This document shows positions 1 through 5,201 of a stretch of DNA of 5,201 bases, in pieces (the stretch's first letter is position 1; the number at the start of each line of letters is the position of its first letter). The notes beneath the pieces were generated by a model, which did no database searches, was not told the DNA's origin, and saw only the letters and a program-made list of their open reading frames with translations. The position numbers were made by a program, and so were the translations under genes. Source of the stretch: Comamonadaceae bacterium (lineage in GTDB: Bacteria; Pseudomonadota; Gammaproteobacteria; Burkholderiales; Burkholderiaceae_C); NCBI GenBank assembly GCA_024642025.1, contig JAHEBY010000212.1:1-5201 (forward strand), read 5' to 3'.

Positions 1-374
1 ATGGCGTGCTTTCTAAAGGCGCTTTCGACCTGTATCAACCCAAGAACCGTGGTGGTATCGAGCCCGGCGCGCCGGCTCTCGTACCAGACCGTCTGCAGGA
101 ACTCCTTGCGTTCCCGAAGGGTGGATTTGTAGCGCTTCATGCGCTCGCTCATCGCGCTCAACCAGCGCAAGTATTCAAGCCTGGAAGTCGTGTCGCCAAA
201 CTCGGGCACGGGCGGTGCCTGGTTGTTGACGGCTGAGCTCAGGGCGGTGCGCACCGAATCGATCAGCGGCTCCTCCACCTGACCACCAGCCCGGGCAGAC
301 TCTGAAATAGATAGCAGTCCAAGGCCTATTGACGAGGGCAGCAATGATAAAAGAGTACGTCGTCGGGATACCAT
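1..374 (-). CDS. Lytic transglycosylase (SLT-type), N-terminal part, cut by window edge
   Basis: The 124 complete codons read from ATG at 374 begin with an export signal: a basic start (MVSRRR), a hydrophobic stretch to about residue 22, and a likely signal peptidase I site after ARA at residue 29. The SRRRTLL start loosely resembles a twin-arginine signal, but the Phe of the consensus is Thr, so Sec export is at least as likely. From about residue 91 the sequence (EFLQTVWYESRRAGLD, then LGLIQVESAFRKHA) matches the start of a family 1 soluble lytic transglycosylase domain. Glu117 in the VES motif is the expected catalytic acid. Such enzymes cleave the MurNAc-GlcNAc bond of periplasmic peptidoglycan, leaving 1,6-anhydro-MurNAc ends. 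The rest of the domain lies outside the window. The start is supported by GGAGG at 386-390, 11 nt upstream. The gene begins 20 nt after the proS stop, so cotranscription with proS is likely. The exact subfamily cannot be fixed from this fragment. Confidence 0.85.
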   Translation of the reverse strand, partial: MVSRRRTLLSLLPSSIGLGLLSISESARAGGQVEEPLIDSVRTALSSAVNNQAPPVPEFGDTTSRLEYLRWLSAMSERMKRYKSTLRERKEFLQTVWYESRRAGLDTTTVLGLIQVESAFRKHA

Positions 375-385
375 CCGGTGGTTTG

Positions 386-390
386 CCTCC
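386..390 (-). promoter_or_regulatory. Shine-Dalgarno site of the lytic transglycosylase gene
   Basis: The minus strand reads GGAGG, with 11 nt between it and the ATG at 374. The spacing is slightly long, but it is the only strong purine match in the short gap after proS, and it decides the start. The gap has no room for a full promoter of its own, which favours readthrough from proS. Confidence 0.65.
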
Positions 391-394
391 AGGG

Positions 395-2140
395 TCAAGC
401 CGTTAAGCGAGACTTTACCAAATCAAAAATTTCTGTCACCTTGACATTCGTCGCCAGGCCTTCGCGGCGATGCTGGTACTCAACCAGCCCGTCTTTGAGG
501 CTTCGGTCGCCAATCGTTACGCGATGTGGCACGCCAATGAGCTCCCAGTCTGCAAACATCGCCCCAGGCCGCTCGCCACGGTCATCCAGAATGACGTCTA
601 CCCCAGCTGCCAACAAATCAGCGTACAGCTTGTCTGAAGCCGCCTTGACATCGGGGAAGCGATCCGGGCTGATGGGGCACAACACCACGGTGAATGGGGC
701 CAGCGCATCGGGCCAGATGATGCCGCGCTCATCGTGATTTTGCTCGATGGCGGCGGCCGGCAAGCGGGTAATACCAATGCCGTAGCATCCCATTTCCATG
801 AATTGGGGTTTTCCGTTTTCGCCGAGGAAGGTGGCGTTCATGGCTTTGCTGTACTTGGTGCCCAGGTAAAAAACATGGCCCACTTCAATCCCGCGCTCAA
901 TCGCGAGCTCGCCTTTACCGTCAGGCGACGGATCGCCTGCCACAACATTGCGCAAATCGGCCACCAGCTCCGGCTCGGGCAGGTCGCGGCCCCAGTTGAC
1001 ACCGGTAATGTGGAAGTCCGGTTCGTTGGCACCGCAAATCCAGTCGCTCATGGCCGCCACTTCACGGTCAGCCACTACTTTGACGGGCTTTTTGAGATTG
1101 ATCAGGCCGAGATATCCGGGCTTGCAGCCAAAGTGATCGTCAATCTCCTCAAGGGTGGCAAAGCGAAACCCGCCTTCCATGCCAGGCAGCTTGTTGACCT
1201 TGATCTCATTCATTTCATGGTCTCCGCGAAGCATCAGGAGCCAGACGGTCACTTTGACCACTTTGCCATCATCGTTCTTCTGCTCGGTGGCGAGGACCAG
1301 AGATTTGATGGTTTGCTGCAGCGGCACCTTCAGGTACTCGGCAACGTCCGCGCAAGTGCTTTTCCCCGGTGTCGCGGTTTTGGTCATGGCCTGCGCTGGC
1401 GCTTTGCGTGGAGCAGACGGCGCCAGCGCTTCGGCCTTCTCCATGTTGGCGGCGTAGTCGCTGCCCGGGCAATAGACGATGGCGTCTTCGCCAGTGGCCG
1501 CTATGACTTGAAATTCCTCACTCAAATCGCCGCCAATCGCGCCGCTGTCGGCCGCAACAGCCCGATACTGCAGACCAAAGCGGTCGAATATCTTGCGGTA
1601 GGCTTTGGCCATAACCTGATAGCTGGCTTTTGCAGCTTCCGCGTCCCGGTCAAAACTGTAGGCATCTTTCATGATGAATTCGCGGCTGCGCATCACGCCA
1701 AAGCGGGGTCGGCGCTCATCGCGGAATTTGGTCTGGATGTGATACAGGTTTTTTGGCAACTGTTTGTAACTGCGCAGGTCCTGCCGGGCCACGTCGGTGA
1801 CGACTTCTTCGCTGGTCGGCTGGATGATGAAATCGCGCTCGTGGCGATCCTTGACGCGCATCAATTCCGGCCCCATCTTTTCCCAGCGGCCCGTTTCCTG
1901 CCATAGCTCTGCTGGCTGGACCACAGGCATCAACAGTTCAACGGCACCCGCACGGTTCATTTCCTCGCGGACGATGGCTTCCACCTTGCGTATGACGCGC
2001 AGCCCAAGCGGCATGTAGGTGTAGATGCCAGCGCCGAGCTTTTTGATCATGCCGGCGCGCGTCATCAGCTGATGACTGGCCACCTCGGCATCGGACGGTG
2101 CTTCCTTGAGCGTTGAAATGAAAAATTGAGAGGCTTTCAT
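395..2140 (-). CDS. proS: Proline--tRNA ligase (prolyl-tRNA synthetase), bacterial type with INS editing domain
   Basis: This cytoplasmic class II aminoacyl-tRNA synthetase attaches proline to tRNA-Pro using ATP. The 581 residues are close to the 572 of the E. coli enzyme. Visible in order: the N-terminal class II core with a motif 1 region around residues 35-72; TSEE at 109-112; motif 2, with FRDE at 139-142 and [13 protein letters not shown] at 152-164; an inserted YbaK-like INS editing domain at about 225-410; motif 3, with GIGITR at 454-459; and a C-terminal anticodon-binding domain from about 484. Lys279 in TIKS falls at the position of the lysine known to be needed for deacylating Ala-tRNA-Pro in E. 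coli, so editing is probably retained. The start at MKASQFF is chosen because family members begin there. An in-frame ATG at 2200 would add 20 residues with no family resemblance and run through the intergenic palindrome. No clear Shine-Dalgarno site precedes 2140. The gene is transcribed away from rppH and probably together with the downstream transglycosylase gene. Confidence 0.96.
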   Translation of the reverse strand: MKASQFFISTLKEAPSDAEVASHQLMTRAGMIKKLGAGIYTYMPLGLRVIRKVEAIVREEMNRAGAVELLMPVVQPAELWQETGRWEKMGPELMRVKDRHERDFIIQPTSEEVVTDVARQDLRSYKQLPKNLYHIQTKFRDERRPRFGVMRSREFIMKDAYSFDRDAEAAKASYQVMAKAYRKIFDRFGLQYRAVAADSGAIGGDLSEEFQVIAATGEDAIVYCPGSDYAANMEKAEALAPSAPRKAPAQAMTKTATPGKSTCADVAEYLKVPLQQTIKSLVLATEQKNDDGKVVKVTVWLLMLRGDHEMNEIKVNKLPGMEGGFRFATLEEIDDHFGCKPGYLGLINLKKPVKVVADREVAAMSDWICGANEPDFHITGVNWGRDLPEPELVADLRNVVAGDPSPDGKGELAIERGIEVGHVFYLGTKYSKAMNATFLGENGKPQFMEMGCYGIGITRLPAAAIEQNHDERGIIWPDALAPFTVVLCPISPDRFPDVKAASDKLYADLLAAGVDVILDDRGERPGAMFADWELIGVPHRVTIGDRSLKDGLVEYQHRREGLATNVKVTEIFDLVKSRLTA

Positions 2141-2175
2141 GGCGGGATTTGAACGATTGAAACAGCCTGGACCGC

Positions 2176-2203
2176 TTGCTGCACAGCGCTGGCTGTGCAT
2201 AAT
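2176..2203 (+). promoter_or_regulatory. Weak candidate sigma-70-type promoter for rppH
   Basis: CATAAT at 2198-2203 matches five of six bases of the TATAAT -10 consensus. TTGCTG at 2176-2181, 16 bp upstream, matches only the TTG of the -35 consensus. Transcription from here would start near 2210 and give a leader of roughly 23 nt before the rppH ATG. On the opposite strand the same bases read CATTAT (2204-2199), a poorer -10-like hexamer that might serve proS, so the two promoters may overlap. This is a pattern match only. Confidence 0.3.
2180..2199. repeat. Perfect inverted repeat in the proS/rppH divergent promoter region
   Basis: The arms TGCACAGC (2180-2187) and GCTGTGCA (2192-2199) are exact reverse complements around a 4-nt centre, GCTG. 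The palindrome lies in the 92-bp region between two divergent starts and abuts or overlaps the only -10-like hexamers seen there. That placement would suit a dimeric regulator's operator. It could equally be a hairpin in a longer transcript, or chance. I do not recognise it as the site of a named regulator. No T-run follows it on either strand, so it is not an intrinsic terminator. Confidence 0.55.
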
Positions 2204-2232
2204 GGACTCAGTTTAAGAATTGGGGTTTGATT

Positions 2233-2904
2233 ATGCTTGACCGGGAAGGCTTTAGGCCTAACGTCGGCATCGTCCTGCTCAACCAGAGGAATCAGGTTTT
2301 CTGGGGTAAGCGCATACGAACCCACTCGTGGCAGTTTCCGCAGGGTGGCATTGACCGGGGAGAAACCCCCGAGCAGGCCATGTACCGGGAACTTCATGAA
2401 GAGGTGGGGCTTCTGCCGGAGCATGTATGCGTGGTGGCCCGCACCCGCGACTGGTTGCGCTACGAGGTGCCAGACCGTTTCATTCGCCGCGACGCACGTG
2501 GTCACTATAAAGGCCAAAAGCAGATTTGGTATCTGCTTCAGCTTGTCGGCCAGGATTGGGACTTGAATCTGCGCGCCACAGACCATCCCGAGTTTGATGC
2601 CTGGCGATGGAACGACTATTGGGTGCCGCTGGATATGGTGGTGGAGTTCAAGCGTGGCGTCTATGAAATGGCGCTCACGGAGCTTTCCAGATTTTTGCCA
2701 CGGCAAGACATCAGAAACCGCTTCCTGAGGCAGGGGGCGCGCGGACGGGAACCTGGCAGCCAGGAGGCTTCTGGCCGCATGGATGCAGCGGGCGGCAAAG
2801 GGCTTGAGTTACCGCCCGGCGCCACCTATGAACCCGATCCGCAGACCAACGCAACATCAAGCGGGGCAACAGGCCTTTTCAAACAAGGTACACATGCGCC
2901 TTAG
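2233..2904 (+). CDS. rppH: RNA pyrophosphohydrolase (Nudix hydrolase RppH/NudH)
   Basis: RppH removes pyrophosphate from the 5' triphosphate (or diphosphate) end of mRNA, leaving a monophosphate that stimulates RNase E decay. It acts in the cytoplasm. The start [13 protein letters not shown] and the following [16 protein letters not shown] are typical of the family. The Nudix box is complete: G38, E44, R52, E53, E56, E57 and G59 fit Gx5Ex7REUxEExGU, with E53, E56 and E57 as expected metal ligands. The fold ends near residue 158 ([21 protein letters not shown]). The remaining 65 or so residues form a Gly, Arg, Pro and Gln-containing tail that looks disordered. At 223 aa the protein is longer than E. 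coli RppH (176 aa). ATG at 2233 is preferred over the in-frame TTG at 2227 because it matches the family start, and GGGG at 2222-2225 gives a 7-nt spacing. The gene is divergent from proS, and its last 11 nt overlap the next gene. Confidence 0.95.
   Translation: MLDREGFRPNVGIVLLNQRNQVFWGKRIRTHSWQFPQGGIDRGETPEQAMYRELHEEVGLLPEHVCVVARTRDWLRYEVPDRFIRRDARGHYKGQKQIWYLLQLVGQDWDLNLRATDHPEFDAWRWNDYWVPLDMVVEFKRGVYEMALTELSRFLPRQDIRNRFLRQGARGREPGSQEASGRMDAAGGKGLELPPGATYEPDPQTNATSSGATGLFKQGTHAP
2885..2888 (+). promoter_or_regulatory. Shine-Dalgarno site of the CNP1-like gene, inside rppH
   Basis: AAGG lies 5 nt before the ATG at 2894 and within the last codons of rppH. It sets the start that yields a clean signal peptide. 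Its position suggests that translation of the CNP1-like gene is coupled to that of rppH. Confidence 0.55.
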
Positions 2905-3394
2905 CTATCGGTTCATTTTGCTTTCGGCGCTTATCTCGCTGAAAGCATGGGCGCAATCACCCGCGCTGGACCCTGACTGGCAAGAGTCTCAGGTGGCCAC
3001 GCCTCCCACCTTTCAGGTGAAGGGCTTGTTGTTGCTTGACATGCCGCGTTATGTTTCCATCAAAATTGGGGTTGACCCAACCACTGTGAGCATTGGTCCT
3101 GACGGCGTGGTGCGCTATGTCGCAGTTGCCGCCAACAGCAGCGGCACAGTGAACGCGATGTACGAAGGTATACGCTGTGCAACAGGTGAGGTCAAAGTTT
3201 ATGCCCGGTACGGAATGTCTGGCCAGTGGACGATGCTGGAAGACCCGCAATGGACCCCATTGAACGATAACCAGCCTTCAAGACATGCGCTTGCCTTTGC
3301 CAGGCAAGGGGCTTGCGATGGGCGTGCTGCTACAGCCACCACGGTCGATCAAATCATCCGCCTACTCAAAAACCCGGGAACAGCCGGGAGGTAG
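2894..3394 (+). CDS. Small exported CNP1-like family protein of unknown function
   Basis: The 166-residue product begins with a clear Sec signal peptide: MRLSYR, a hydrophobic core at residues 7-16, and a likely cleavage site after AWA at residue 20. This predicts a soluble periplasmic protein of about 146 residues. The mature part (for example [52 protein letters not shown]) resembles the CNP1-like family of proteobacteria as I remember it; that family has no established function. Two cysteines, Cys95 and Cys141, are the only ones in the protein and could form a periplasmic disulfide. The start at 2894 is preferred over an in-frame start at 2783, which would bury the signal peptide behind 37 unrelated residues. 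The gene overlaps rppH by 11 nt in another frame and is probably cotranscribed with it. Its 3' end carries the likely proB terminator on the other strand. Confidence 0.82.
   Translation: MRLSYRFILLSALISLKAWAQSPALDPDWQESQVATPPTFQVKGLLLLDMPRYVSIKIGVDPTTVSIGPDGVVRYVAVAANSSGTVNAMYEGIRCATGEVKVYARYGMSGQWTMLEDPQWTPLNDNQPSRHALAFARQGACDGRAATATTVDQIIRLLKNPGTAGR
3368..3388 (-). terminator. Probable intrinsic terminator of proB, inside the CNP1-like gene
   Basis: On the minus strand CCCGG and CCGGG form a five-pair all-GC stem around the six-base loop CTGTTC (3388-3373), followed at once by TTTTT (3372-3368). It lies about 23 nt past the proB stop codon. The stem is short but has the classic order of hairpin then T-run. 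In the plus direction no T-run follows the hairpin, so it should not stop transcription of the CNP1-like gene. Confidence 0.55.
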
Positions 3395-3411
3395 GTCAAG
3401 CCGTCGGCACC

Positions 3412-4536
3412 CTATCGCGTAACCACCAGGTTGTCGCGGTGCAGCATCTCCGGACCAGCGGTGTAACCCAATAGTTTTTCATATTCACTGGACGGCTTGC
3501 GACAAATGACGCGCGCTTCGCTGCTGGAGTAGTTGGCCAGGCCTCTGGCAATTTCCTGGCCAGATGGATCCTGCACGGCAATCACATCACCACGCGAAAA
3601 GTTGCCGATCACGCCAGTCATACCGATGGGCAGCAGGCTTTTGCCTTCATCACGCACTTTGGCGACGGCCCCAAGATCAACCATCACGGCACCGCGCAAT
3701 TGCAGATGGTCTGATATCCACTGTTTGCGAGCCTGGGTTTTCAAGGTTTGTGCCACCAACAGCGTCCCGATTGACTCACCTTTCGACAGTCGGAGCAACA
3801 CATCGGGCTCTCGTCCCCATGCGATAACGGTGGATGCGCCGGAGCCAGCAGCCCGTTTGGCAGCCAGAATTTTGGTAATCATGCCGCCCGTCCCTATTCG
3901 CGACCCAACGCCGCCCGCCATAGCCTCCAGCGCCAAATCACCGGCCTTGGCTTCACTCACAAATTGCGCATCAGGGTTTGATCGGGGGTCGGCGCTATAC
4001 AGGCCACGCTGGTCGGTCAGAATGACCAGCGCATCAGCCTCAATCAAGTTGGCCACCAGAGCACCCAGTGTGTCGTTGTCGCCAAACTTGATCTCCATGT
4101 TGACGACTGTGTCGTTTTCGTTGATGACCGGGATGACCCCCAGCTTGAGCAGCGTCAGCAGCGTCGATCGTGCATTGAGGTAGCGTTCACGATCAACCAG
4201 ATCAGCGTGCGTCAGCAAAACCTGCGCACTGCGCAAACCGTTTTCCCGAAGCTTGGTCTCGTACATCTGCGCCAGACCCATTTGCCCGACAGCGGCCGCC
4301 GCCTGCAACTCACTGACGTTGTGCGGCCGAGTGGCCCAACCCAGGCGCTTGAGGCCCTCAGCAATCGCGCCGCTGGACACCATGATGACTTCGCGCCCGC
4401 CCTTCACCAGCTCGGCCAATTGGCGACACCATTCACCAATGGCGTCGGCATCCAGTCCGCGGCCTTCATTGGTCACCAGGCTTGAGCCCACCTTGACGAC
4501 AATCCGTTTTGAGTCCCGCAGCAGATTTGCCCCCAT
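3412..4536 (-). CDS. proB: Glutamate 5-kinase with C-terminal PUA domain
   Basis: ProB phosphorylates L-glutamate to gamma-glutamyl phosphate with ATP, the first and usually proline-inhibited step of proline synthesis in the cytoplasm. Its partner ProA is not in the window. The 374 residues match the usual length of the two-domain form. The amino acid kinase domain spans about 9-255: KVGSS at 15-19 and VSSGAI at 53-58 (phosphate-binding segments), NENDTV at 139-144 and GDND at 152-155 (substrate-binding region), LTDQRGLY at 173-180, and GTGGMITK at 215-222. A PUA domain follows at about 280-355. The ATG at 4536 is supported by AAGGA 8 nt upstream and by the family-like start [15 protein letters not shown]. 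The gene lies 69 bp downstream of obgE on the same strand, a common arrangement, and converges with the CNP1-like gene. No attenuator or leader peptide is visible. Confidence 0.96.
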   Translation of the reverse strand: MGANLLRDSKRIVVKVGSSLVTNEGRGLDADAIGEWCRQLAELVKGGREVIMVSSGAIAEGLKRLGWATRPHNVSELQAAAAVGQMGLAQMYETKLRENGLRSAQVLLTHADLVDRERYLNARSTLLTLLKLGVIPVINENDTVVNMEIKFGDNDTLGALVANLIEADALVILTDQRGLYSADPRSNPDAQFVSEAKAGDLALEAMAGGVGSRIGTGGMITKILAAKRAAGSGASTVIAWGREPDVLLRLSKGESIGTLLVAQTLKTQARKQWISDHLQLRGAVMVDLGAVAKVRDEGKSLLPIGMTGVIGNFSRGDVIAVQDPSGQEIARGLANYSSSEARVICRKPSSEYEKLLGYTAGPEMLHRDNLVVTR

Positions 4537-4544
4537 TTATTATA

Positions 4545-4549
4545 TCCTT
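4545..4549 (-). promoter_or_regulatory. Shine-Dalgarno site of proB
   Basis: The minus strand reads AAGGA, 8 nt before the ATG at 4536. It sits at the proB-side end of the repeat-like element that fills the obgE-proB spacer. Confidence 0.65.
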
Positions 4550-4601
4550 TTGGCCCTTAGCCCTCTCAGAATATTCGCTATTAGCTATTTATTTTATAGC
4601 A
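4546..4601 (-). repeat. AT-rich hairpin element resembling a Comamonadaceae intergenic repeat, in the obgE-proB spacer
   Basis: Read on the minus strand, this stretch starts with TGCTAT, seven AT bases and ATAGC (stem GCTAT/ATAGC at 4600-4584). It continues with TAATAGCG, an unpaired middle, GGGCTAAGGGCC and AAAAGG. This order (an AT-loop GCTAT..ATAGC hairpin, then TAGCG...GCTA, then GGCCAAAA) matches my memory of a short repeat found in many intergenic regions of Comamonadaceae such as Polaromonas, Rhodoferax and Acidovorax. The second stem-loop looks decayed here, keeping only TAGC and GCTA as its arms. The hairpin is seen directly; membership in a repeat family is recalled and unverified. 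It is much more AT-rich than the genes on either side. Confidence 0.5.
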
Positions 4602-4605
4602 TTTA

Positions 4606-5201
4606 TCAGTTTGACACGTCGGGCAAAAAACGCGGATCGACTTCTGCTGGTGTGTTTTCCGCAGTTTGCTCTGCCTTGATGTGTTTATAAACGGTCTTGA
4701 CCAGCGTTTCGCAACCTTCCCGGTTCAATGCGGAAATCTCGAACACCGGGCCCTTGAATTTCAACCGCCTCACAAAATCAGCGACCCGCGCCGGGCGCTC
4801 ATCGGCTGGCACCATATCGAGCTTGTTCAATACCAGCCAGCGTGGCTTGTCAAACAAGGCTTTGTCGTACTTCTTTAGCTCTTTGACGATCGCTTTGGCA
4901 CCGGCAACGGAGTCAGCACCGTCGTCAAACGGGGCCATGTCAACAACATGCAGCAACAGCCGTGTGCGCTGCAAATGGCGCAGAAACAAATGGCCAAGCC
5001 CTGCACCATCCGATGCACCTTCAATGAGGCCAGGCAGGTCTGCCACGACAAAACTTTGCTCCATACCAACTCGAACGACGCCCAGGTTGGGATGCAAGGT
5101 GGTAAACGGGTAATCTGCAATGCGCGGCCTGGCGTTTGATATTGCGGAGATCAACGTGGATTTGCCAGCGTTGGGTAGACCCAGCAAGCCGACGTCGGCG
5201 A
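4606..5201 (-). CDS. obgE: Obg-family GTPase ObgE/CgtA, C-terminal part, cut by window edge
   Basis: ObgE is an essential GTPase that binds the 50S ribosomal subunit and acts in its assembly and in stress control. The 197 visible residues enter just before the G domain ([15 protein letters not shown]); the glycine-rich Obg fold upstream is outside the window. All nucleotide-binding motifs are present, numbered from the first visible residue: G1 GLPNAGKS at 7-14, switch I threonines in DYPFTT at 29-34, G3 DLPGLIEGA at 54-62, G4 NKLD at 125-128 and G5 SAL at 156-158. After the G domain only a short tail follows ([18 protein letters not shown]), so the extra C-terminal domain of some Gram-positive Obg proteins is absent. 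An in-frame TTG at 5187 is simply a leucine within the G1 region, not a start. proB lies downstream on the same strand after 69 bp. Confidence 0.95.
   Translation of the reverse strand, partial: ADVGLLGLPNAGKSTLISAISNARPRIADYPFTTLHPNLGVVRVGMEQSFVVADLPGLIEGASDGAGLGHLFLRHLQRTRLLLHVVDMAPFDDGADSVAGAKAIVKELKKYDKALFDKPRWLVLNKLDMVPADERPARVADFVRRLKFKGPVFEISALNREGCETLVKTVYKHIKAEQTAENTPAEVDPRFLPDVSN

Noticed and set aside
6..236. A 76-codon plus-strand open frame at the left edge
   Set aside because: It is antisense to the lytic transglycosylase coding sequence, which has a recognisable catalytic motif and its own ribosome binding site.
734..1906. A 390-codon open frame on the plus strand opposite proS
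   Set aside because: It lies wholly antisense to a clearly recognisable proS, has no family resemblance that I can see, and is what GC-rich codon usage commonly produces on the opposite strand.
2141..2200. N-terminal extension of ProS from the ATG at 2200
   Set aside because: The extra residues ([14 protein letters not shown]...) do not look like the family, which starts at MKASQFF, and the extension would cross the promoter palindrome.
2137..2706. A 189-codon open frame on the minus strand opposite rppH
   Set aside because: It is antisense to rppH, overlaps the proS start region, and resembles no known protein.
2783..2893. Upstream in-frame start for the CNP1-like gene
   Set aside because: It would place 37 residues, read from within rppH in another frame, before a well-formed signal peptide; AAGG at 2885-2888 supports the ATG at 2894.
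3373..3388. The CCCGG/CCGGG hairpin as a terminator for the CNP1-like gene
   Set aside because: In the plus direction the hairpin precedes the stop codon and is followed by GAGGTAGG, not a T-run, so it fits only the minus-strand gene.
3533..4183. A 216-codon open frame on the plus strand opposite proB
   Set aside because: It is antisense to intact proB with low-complexity Ser, Pro and Arg-rich translation and no recognisable domain.
4539..4544. Exact TATAAT on the minus strand just before proB, as a -10 box
   Set aside because: It ends 2 nt before the ATG, so a transcript starting 5-9 nt downstream would begin inside or after the start codon. It is better explained as the AT-rich spacer between AAGGA and ATG.

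Overview
The window looks like an ordinary chromosomal core-gene block from a betaproteobacterium, most likely Burkholderiales and probably Comamonadaceae (Rhodoferax/Polaromonas-like). The basis is the gene set and order (obgE, proB, a CNP1-like gene, rppH, proS, lytic transglycosylase), the close fit of the proteins to that group as I remember them, the GC-rich coding sequence, and a short AT-rich intergenic element that resembles a repeat common in Comamonadaceae. The taxon is inferred; no search was run.

Layout from left to right. Positions 1-374 (minus) hold the N-terminal part of an exported soluble lytic transglycosylase, cut by the window edge. Positions 395-2140 (minus) hold proS, intact, 20 bp upstream of the transglycosylase and probably cotranscribed with it. 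Positions 2141-2232 are a divergent control region with a perfect 8-bp-arm palindrome and overlapping -10-like hexamers. Positions 2233-2904 (plus) hold rppH, with a C-terminal tail beyond the Nudix domain. Positions 2894-3394 (plus) hold a small exported CNP1-like protein whose start overlaps the end of rppH. It converges on proB (3412-4536, minus) with only 17 bp between stop codons. The proB terminator appears to lie inside the 3' end of the CNP1-like gene. Positions 4537-4605 are a 69-bp AT-rich spacer carrying the repeat-like element and the proB ribosome binding site. Positions 4606-5201 (minus) hold the C-terminal two-thirds or so of a GTPase domain protein, obgE, cut by the right edge.

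The genes cover housekeeping tasks: ribosome assembly (ObgE), the first step of proline synthesis (ProB), charging of tRNA-Pro (ProS), 5'-end processing that starts mRNA decay (RppH), and peptidoglycan turnover (transglycosylase). ProB and ProS touch the same amino acid, but they are in separate transcription units and no shared regulator is visible.

No stretch over 300 bp lacks a gene. I see no mobile element, CRISPR array, tRNA, rRNA, phage gene, broken gene or cryptic system. The points worth a second look are small: the palindrome in the proS/rppH promoter region, the repeat-like element that may supply the proB ribosome binding site, the terminator embedded in a convergent coding sequence, and the RppH tail.
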